Assembly (NCBI GenBank): GCA_946621875.1
Contig: CAMOOX010000005.1
Location: 1-43,136 of the forward strand
Reading direction: 5' to 3'
DNA length: 43,136 bases
DNA from: UBA1738 sp003453455
Lineage (GTDB): Bacteria; Bacillota; Clostridia; UBA1381
Both the position numbers and the translations under genes were made by a program. Positions within the stretch are counted from its first letter, which is position 1; the number at the start of each line of letters is the position of its first letter. The notes under the pieces were generated by a model that did no database searches, was not told where the DNA came from, and saw only the letters and a program-made list of their open reading frames with translations. Below, piece after piece: positions 41,271-43,136 of the stretch.

Positions 41271-43136
41271 ATGTTTAATATAGAAGAAGAACTTAAAAAT
41301 CTTCCCGCGTCCCCGGGAGTCTACATTATGCACAATAGCGATGGGGAAATAATATATGTAGGCAAGGCAAAAATCCTGAAAAACAGGGTACGCCAGTATT
41401 TTCAAAAGAATAAAAACCATTCACCAAAAGTTTTGGCAATGGTTTCAAACATAGCATATTTTGAGTATATTGTAACAGATACCGAGATTGAGGCGTTGGT
41501 TTTAGAATGCAATCTAATTAAAAAGCATAAACCGAAGTATAATATACTTTTAAAGGACGATAAGCATTATCCGTATATCAAGGTAACCATAAACGAGGAC
41601 TATCCGAGAATTTTTATGTCGCGAACTCTTGAAAATGACGGTGCAAAATATTTCGGACCGTATGCGGGAATGCAAACGGTCAAAGGTACGATTGATATTG
41701 TTCAGAAAATATTCAAACCTCCGCTTTGTAGGAGGAAGTTCCCCGAAGATATCGGAAAAGGCAGACCGTGCCTTAACTATCATATAGATAAGTGCTTTGC
41801 GCCTTGCATTTATGGAAAGGTATCAAAAGATGAGTACCGCAGAGTTTTTTTTGACATCTGCTCATTTTTGGAGGGAAAGCACAGAGATTTACTTTCAAAG
41901 CTAACCGAGGAAATGCTAAATGCGTCAAAAAATACTCAATTTGAGAGAGCTGCGGTTATAAGGGACAAAATATCTGCTATAAAACATTTTGAAGAAAGGC
42001 AAAAAATAATAAATACCGATAAGCAGACAGATACCGATATAATTGCGTTTTGTCCGCTGAATGATAAAATCTTTGCAGAGATTTTTTTCGTGCGTATTGG
42101 CAGAATAATGGGGCGTAAGAGTTACAGAATAGATGATGTAAAAAATTCGGAAATAAGTGAAGTTTTATCGGATTTCATTAAACAATTCTATTTAGATGCC
42201 GAGAGTATTCCGAATGAAATTTTATTGCAGGAGACAGCGTCAGAGGTTGACCTTATATCCGATTGGCTAAGCCAAAAAAAGGGGAAAAGGGTATCAATCT
42301 TAGTCCCTAAAAAGGGGAACAAAAAGAGCCTTATTGATATGGTTCATAAAAATGCTGAAATTTCAGCAGAAAACTATCGGATTTCAGGATTAAAACTTTT
42401 TGAAAATAAGAATAAGATTTCATCTGAACTTGCAAAAAAATTAAAACTTGAAAAACCGCCTGTTCGCATTGAAAGCTATGATATTTCAAATATTCAGGGC
42501 GAGGATAATGTGGCGTCTATGGTCGTTTTTGTGAACGGAAAACCGTCTAAAAAGGATTATAGGAATTTCAAGATAAAATCCTTTGACGGCGCAAATGATT
42601 ATCTTGCAATGCAGGAGGTTATTTACAGGCGTTTTCGCCACGCAAAGGAAGAGGAAACGCAAATTGAAGAGGGGAAACTTTTGGAAGAAAACGCAAAATT
42701 TCTCCCATATCCCGACCTCATTTTATTAGATGGAGGAAAGGGGCATATGTCTGCGGTTTCGCAGATTATGGAAACTATGGATTTGGAAATACCTGTTTTC
42801 GGCATGGTGAAGGATAACCGTCACAGGACCCGCGGACTATTGTCAAAAGATGGGGAAATCTCACTTTTGCCGACTGATTTAATATTTAAATTTATAACAA
42901 ATGTGCAGGATGAGGTGCATCGTGCGGCAATAGGCTATCACAGAAAAAAACGAAGTGAGCATTTGACAAAATCTGAACTTGATGGAATAAAAGGAGTAGG
43001 AAAGGTTAAAAAAGGCAAACTTTTGAATTATTTTAAGAGTGTTGAAAATATAAAAAATGCCGACCTTGATGCGCTTATCAATGTTGTTGATAAAAGCACC
43101 GCAAAGAATATATACGAATATTTCAATAAAAATCAA
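41271..43136 (+). CDS. uvrC: Excinuclease ABC subunit C (partial, runs off the window)
   Basis: At least 622 residues are present with no stop before the window ends, close to full family length. The GIY-YIG nuclease domain is at the start (SPGVYIMHN, IIYVGKAKILKNRV), making the 3' cut. A UVR helix pair lies near residue 220 (FERAAVIRDKISAIKHFEE). The RNase-H-like domain for the 5' cut has ESYDISNIQGED and LILLDGGKGHMSAV. A helix-hairpin-helix region (LDGIKGVGKVKKGKLL) is at the end. ATG 41271 follows GGAGAAAG. Confidence 0.95.
   Translation, partial: MFNIEEELKNLPASPGVYIMHNSDGEIIYVGKAKILKNRVRQYFQKNKNHSPKVLAMVSNIAYFEYIVTDTEIEALVLECNLIKKHKPKYNILLKDDKHYPYIKVTINEDYPRIFMSRTLENDGAKYFGPYAGMQTVKGTIDIVQKIFKPPLCRRKFPEDIGKGRPCLNYHIDKCFAPCIYGKVSKDEYRRVFFDICSFLEGKHRDLLSKLTEEMLNASKNTQFERAAVIRDKISAIKHFEERQKIINTDKQTDTDIIAFCPLNDKIFAEIFFVRIGRIMGRKSYRIDDVKNSEISEVLSDFIKQFYLDAESIPNEILLQETASEVDLISDWLSQKKGKRVSILVPKKGNKKSLIDMVHKNAEISAENYRISGLKLFENKNKISSELAKKLKLEKPPVRIESYDISNIQGEDNVASMVVFVNGKPSKKDYRNFKIKSFDGANDYLAMQEVIYRRFRHAKEEETQIEEGKLLEENAKFLPYPDLILLDGGKGHMSAVSQIMETMDLEIPVFGMVKDNRHRTRGLLSKDGEISLLPTDLIFKFITNVQDEVHRAAIGYHRKKRSEHLTKSELDGIKGVGKVKKGKLLNYFKSVENIKNADLDALINVVDKSTAKNIYEYFNKNQ

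Overview
The window looks like a chromosomal segment of a low-GC, Gram-positive anaerobe of the Clostridia. The evidence is AT-rich intergenic DNA, SigmaA-type promoters with many extended -10 elements, strong AGGAGG-type ribosome sites, and a long housekeeping block in classic Firmicutes order (yicC-remA-gmk-rpoZ-priA-def-fmt-rsmB-rlmN-prpC-prkC-rsgA-rpe). I see no phage, insertion sequence, CRISPR array, rRNA or tRNA. The genus cannot be fixed from the sequence alone.

Layout. 1-4762: a YitT-type membrane protein and an SCP2-like protein with a histone-H1-like tail (minus strand), then a TepA-like ClpP-family protease and a CopA copper ATPase (plus strand). CopA ends in a fused CopZ-like domain that has its own internal ribosome site. 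4785-7201: a DUF4037 nucleotidyltransferase-like gene overlapping a TPR gene, divergent from an Sfp-type phosphopantetheinyl transferase. 7202-7660: a promoter, an unidentified structured RNA ending in a terminator, and a small acidic protein. 7692-15951 (minus strand): one transcription unit carrying the shikimate pathway plus the Phe/Tyr branches, in the order leader peptide-pheA-aroB-aroC-aroEK-aroQ-aroA-tyrA-aroF. 15952-19124: a divergent TetR regulator, a PutP-type sodium/solute symporter and a metallophosphoesterase. 19188-22480: tig-clpP-clpX. 22464-24268: divergent rqcH. 24319-39652: the housekeeping block from yicC to rpe, then a cysteine desulfurase and thiI. 39661-43136: recA, ptsH and uvrC, the last running off the window end.

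The most interesting element was found by reading the gap upstream of pheA. A perfect consensus promoter (TTGACA, 17 bp, TATAAT) drives a 51-codon leader peptide containing the run FISYYFFYYFYNF. It is followed by a strong intrinsic terminator just before pheA and by a competing pairing that spans the leader's last codons and the terminator's 5' arm. This is the architecture of translation-coupled transcription attenuation sensing both Phe and Tyr supply and governing a whole aromatic operon. In Firmicutes this job is more often done by T-boxes or TRAP. A second candidate is the structured RNA at about 7243-7400, with a long closing stem and mutually exclusive hairpins ahead of a small gene.

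How the genes work together. The aro genes convert PEP and erythrose-4-phosphate to chorismate and on to prephenate, phenylpyruvate and hydroxyphenylpyruvate, with overlapping reading frames suggesting translational coupling. The tig-clpP-clpX, rqcH, def and tepA-like genes deal with nascent-chain folding, processing and protein turnover. The gmk-to-rpe block covers nucleotide supply, transcription, replication restart, initiator-tRNA formylation, rRNA modification, ribosome assembly and Ser/Thr-phosphorylation signalling. The cysteine desulfurase and ThiI form a sulfur-relay pair. RecA and UvrC are DNA repair proteins.
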